Below are positions 63,763 to 64,000 of a stretch of DNA of 64,000 nucleotides, one piece after another. The stretch covers positions 4,402,001 to 4,466,000 of the forward strand of contig NZ_CP109485.1 in assembly GCF_035918235.1 (NCBI RefSeq), given 5' to 3'. The notes below the pieces were generated by a model, which was not told the origin of the DNA, made no database searches, and was given only the letters and a program-made list of their open reading frames with translations. How positions within the stretch are numbered: the stretch's first letter is position 1; each line of letters starts with the position of its first letter. A program made the position numbers and the translations under genes. The stretch is from Streptomyces sp. NBC_01445 (GTDB taxonomy: Bacteria; Actinomycetota; Actinomycetes; Streptomycetales; Streptomycetaceae).

Positions 63763-64000
63763 GTGCCTTCCCTGTTGCTGATCGAGGACGACGACGCCAT
63801 CCGTACGGCCCTGGAGCTGTCCCTTACGCGCCAGGGTCATCGGGTTGCCACCGCTGCCACCGGCGAGGACGGTCTGAAGCTGTTGCGCGAGCAGCGGCCG
63901 GACCTGATCGTGCTGGATGTGATGCTGCCCGGCATCGACGGGTTCGAGGTGTGCCGGCGCATCCGGCGCACGGACCAGCTGCCGATCATCCTGCTCACGG
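63763..64000 (+). CDS. afsQ1: Response regulator AfsQ1, N-terminal part
   Basis: The visible 79 codons start MPSLLLIEDDDAIRTALELS and make up most of an OmpR-type receiver domain, with the acidic pocket at residues 8-11 and the phosphorylation site Asp52 in LIVLDVMLPGIDGFEV. The sequence matches AfsQ1 of S. coelicolor as I recall it almost residue for residue. AfsQ1 with sensor kinase AfsQ2 controls antibiotic synthesis and nitrogen-related genes. GTG at 63763 is the start; the gene runs off the right edge. Confidence 0.92.
   Translation, partial: MPSLLLIEDDDAIRTALELSLTRQGHRVATAATGEDGLKLLREQRPDLIVLDVMLPGIDGFEVCRRIRRTDQLPIILLT

Overview
The window is a stretch of actinobacterial chromosome, almost certainly Streptomyces. 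GC is very high with strong third-position GC, GTG and TTG starts are common, and the gene set is typical of the genus: mycothiol amidase Mca, GTP-dependent PEP carboxykinase, split acyl-CoA carboxylase with an epsilon subunit, SigQ divergent from AfsQ1, a class III adenylate cyclase and a GAF-GGDEF diguanylate cyclase. I see no rRNA, tRNA, CRISPR array, insertion sequence or prophage. The order matches what I recall of the S. coelicolor core region between pckA (about SCO4979) and afsQ1 (SCO4907), so most genes should be vertically inherited.

Layout. 0-11 kb: 5' part of pckG, hemolysin III protein, MFS exporter with TetR regulator, YyaL-type thioredoxin-fold protein, a large STAND NTPase with TPRs, a GC-rich repeat-filled gap, then mca with a small membrane protein. 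11-19.8 kb: DUF4307 protein, greA, a DrrAB-like ABC exporter, ilvA, a MarR regulator, a divergent sigma-like protein with a small membrane partner, metB, a TPR-like membrane-anchored protein and msrA. 20-27 kb: a Cys/His-rich small membrane protein, a four-gene WXG100/ESX-like operon, an XRE regulator, DUF1330, a zinc alcohol dehydrogenase, an MmyB-like regulator and a monooxygenase-truncated hemoglobin fusion. 27-35.5 kb is cell-envelope and secretion: subtilisin-like protease, MacB-type ABC exporter, L,D-transpeptidase lipoprotein, and a small LAxTG sortase substrate. 35.5-40.3 kb: hutH, then c-di-GMP and cAMP cyclases flanking an enoyl-CoA hydratase. 40.7-47 kb is carboxylase biology: birA divergent from pccB-pccE, then maf and the biotinylated alpha chain accA2.

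47-58 kb is a nucleoside and deoxyribose module: a DeoR regulator, lpdA-like flavoprotein, gamma-glutamylcyclotransferase-like protein, purine nucleoside phosphorylase, phosphosugar mutase, deoC, an aldehyde dehydrogenase and a truncated dehydrogenase homologue. Together these would convert (deoxy)nucleosides to pentose-1-phosphates, pentose-5-phosphates, and glyceraldehyde-3-phosphate plus acetaldehyde, with acetaldehyde oxidised to acetate. The pnp and deoC promoters share the same 12-bp palindrome placed over the promoter. 58-64 kb: TetR with a palindromic operator, FMN reductase, second MFS exporter, a secreted protein, uridine kinase-like protein, sigQ, and the start of afsQ1 with an AfsQ1-type box between them.

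The most unusual items are the WXG100-like operon, the shared pnp/deoC palindrome, a roughly 200-bp intergenic element present in two copies 14 kb apart, the degenerate sigma/membrane-protein pair, the active-site-lacking second aldehyde dehydrogenase, and the LAxTG protein.
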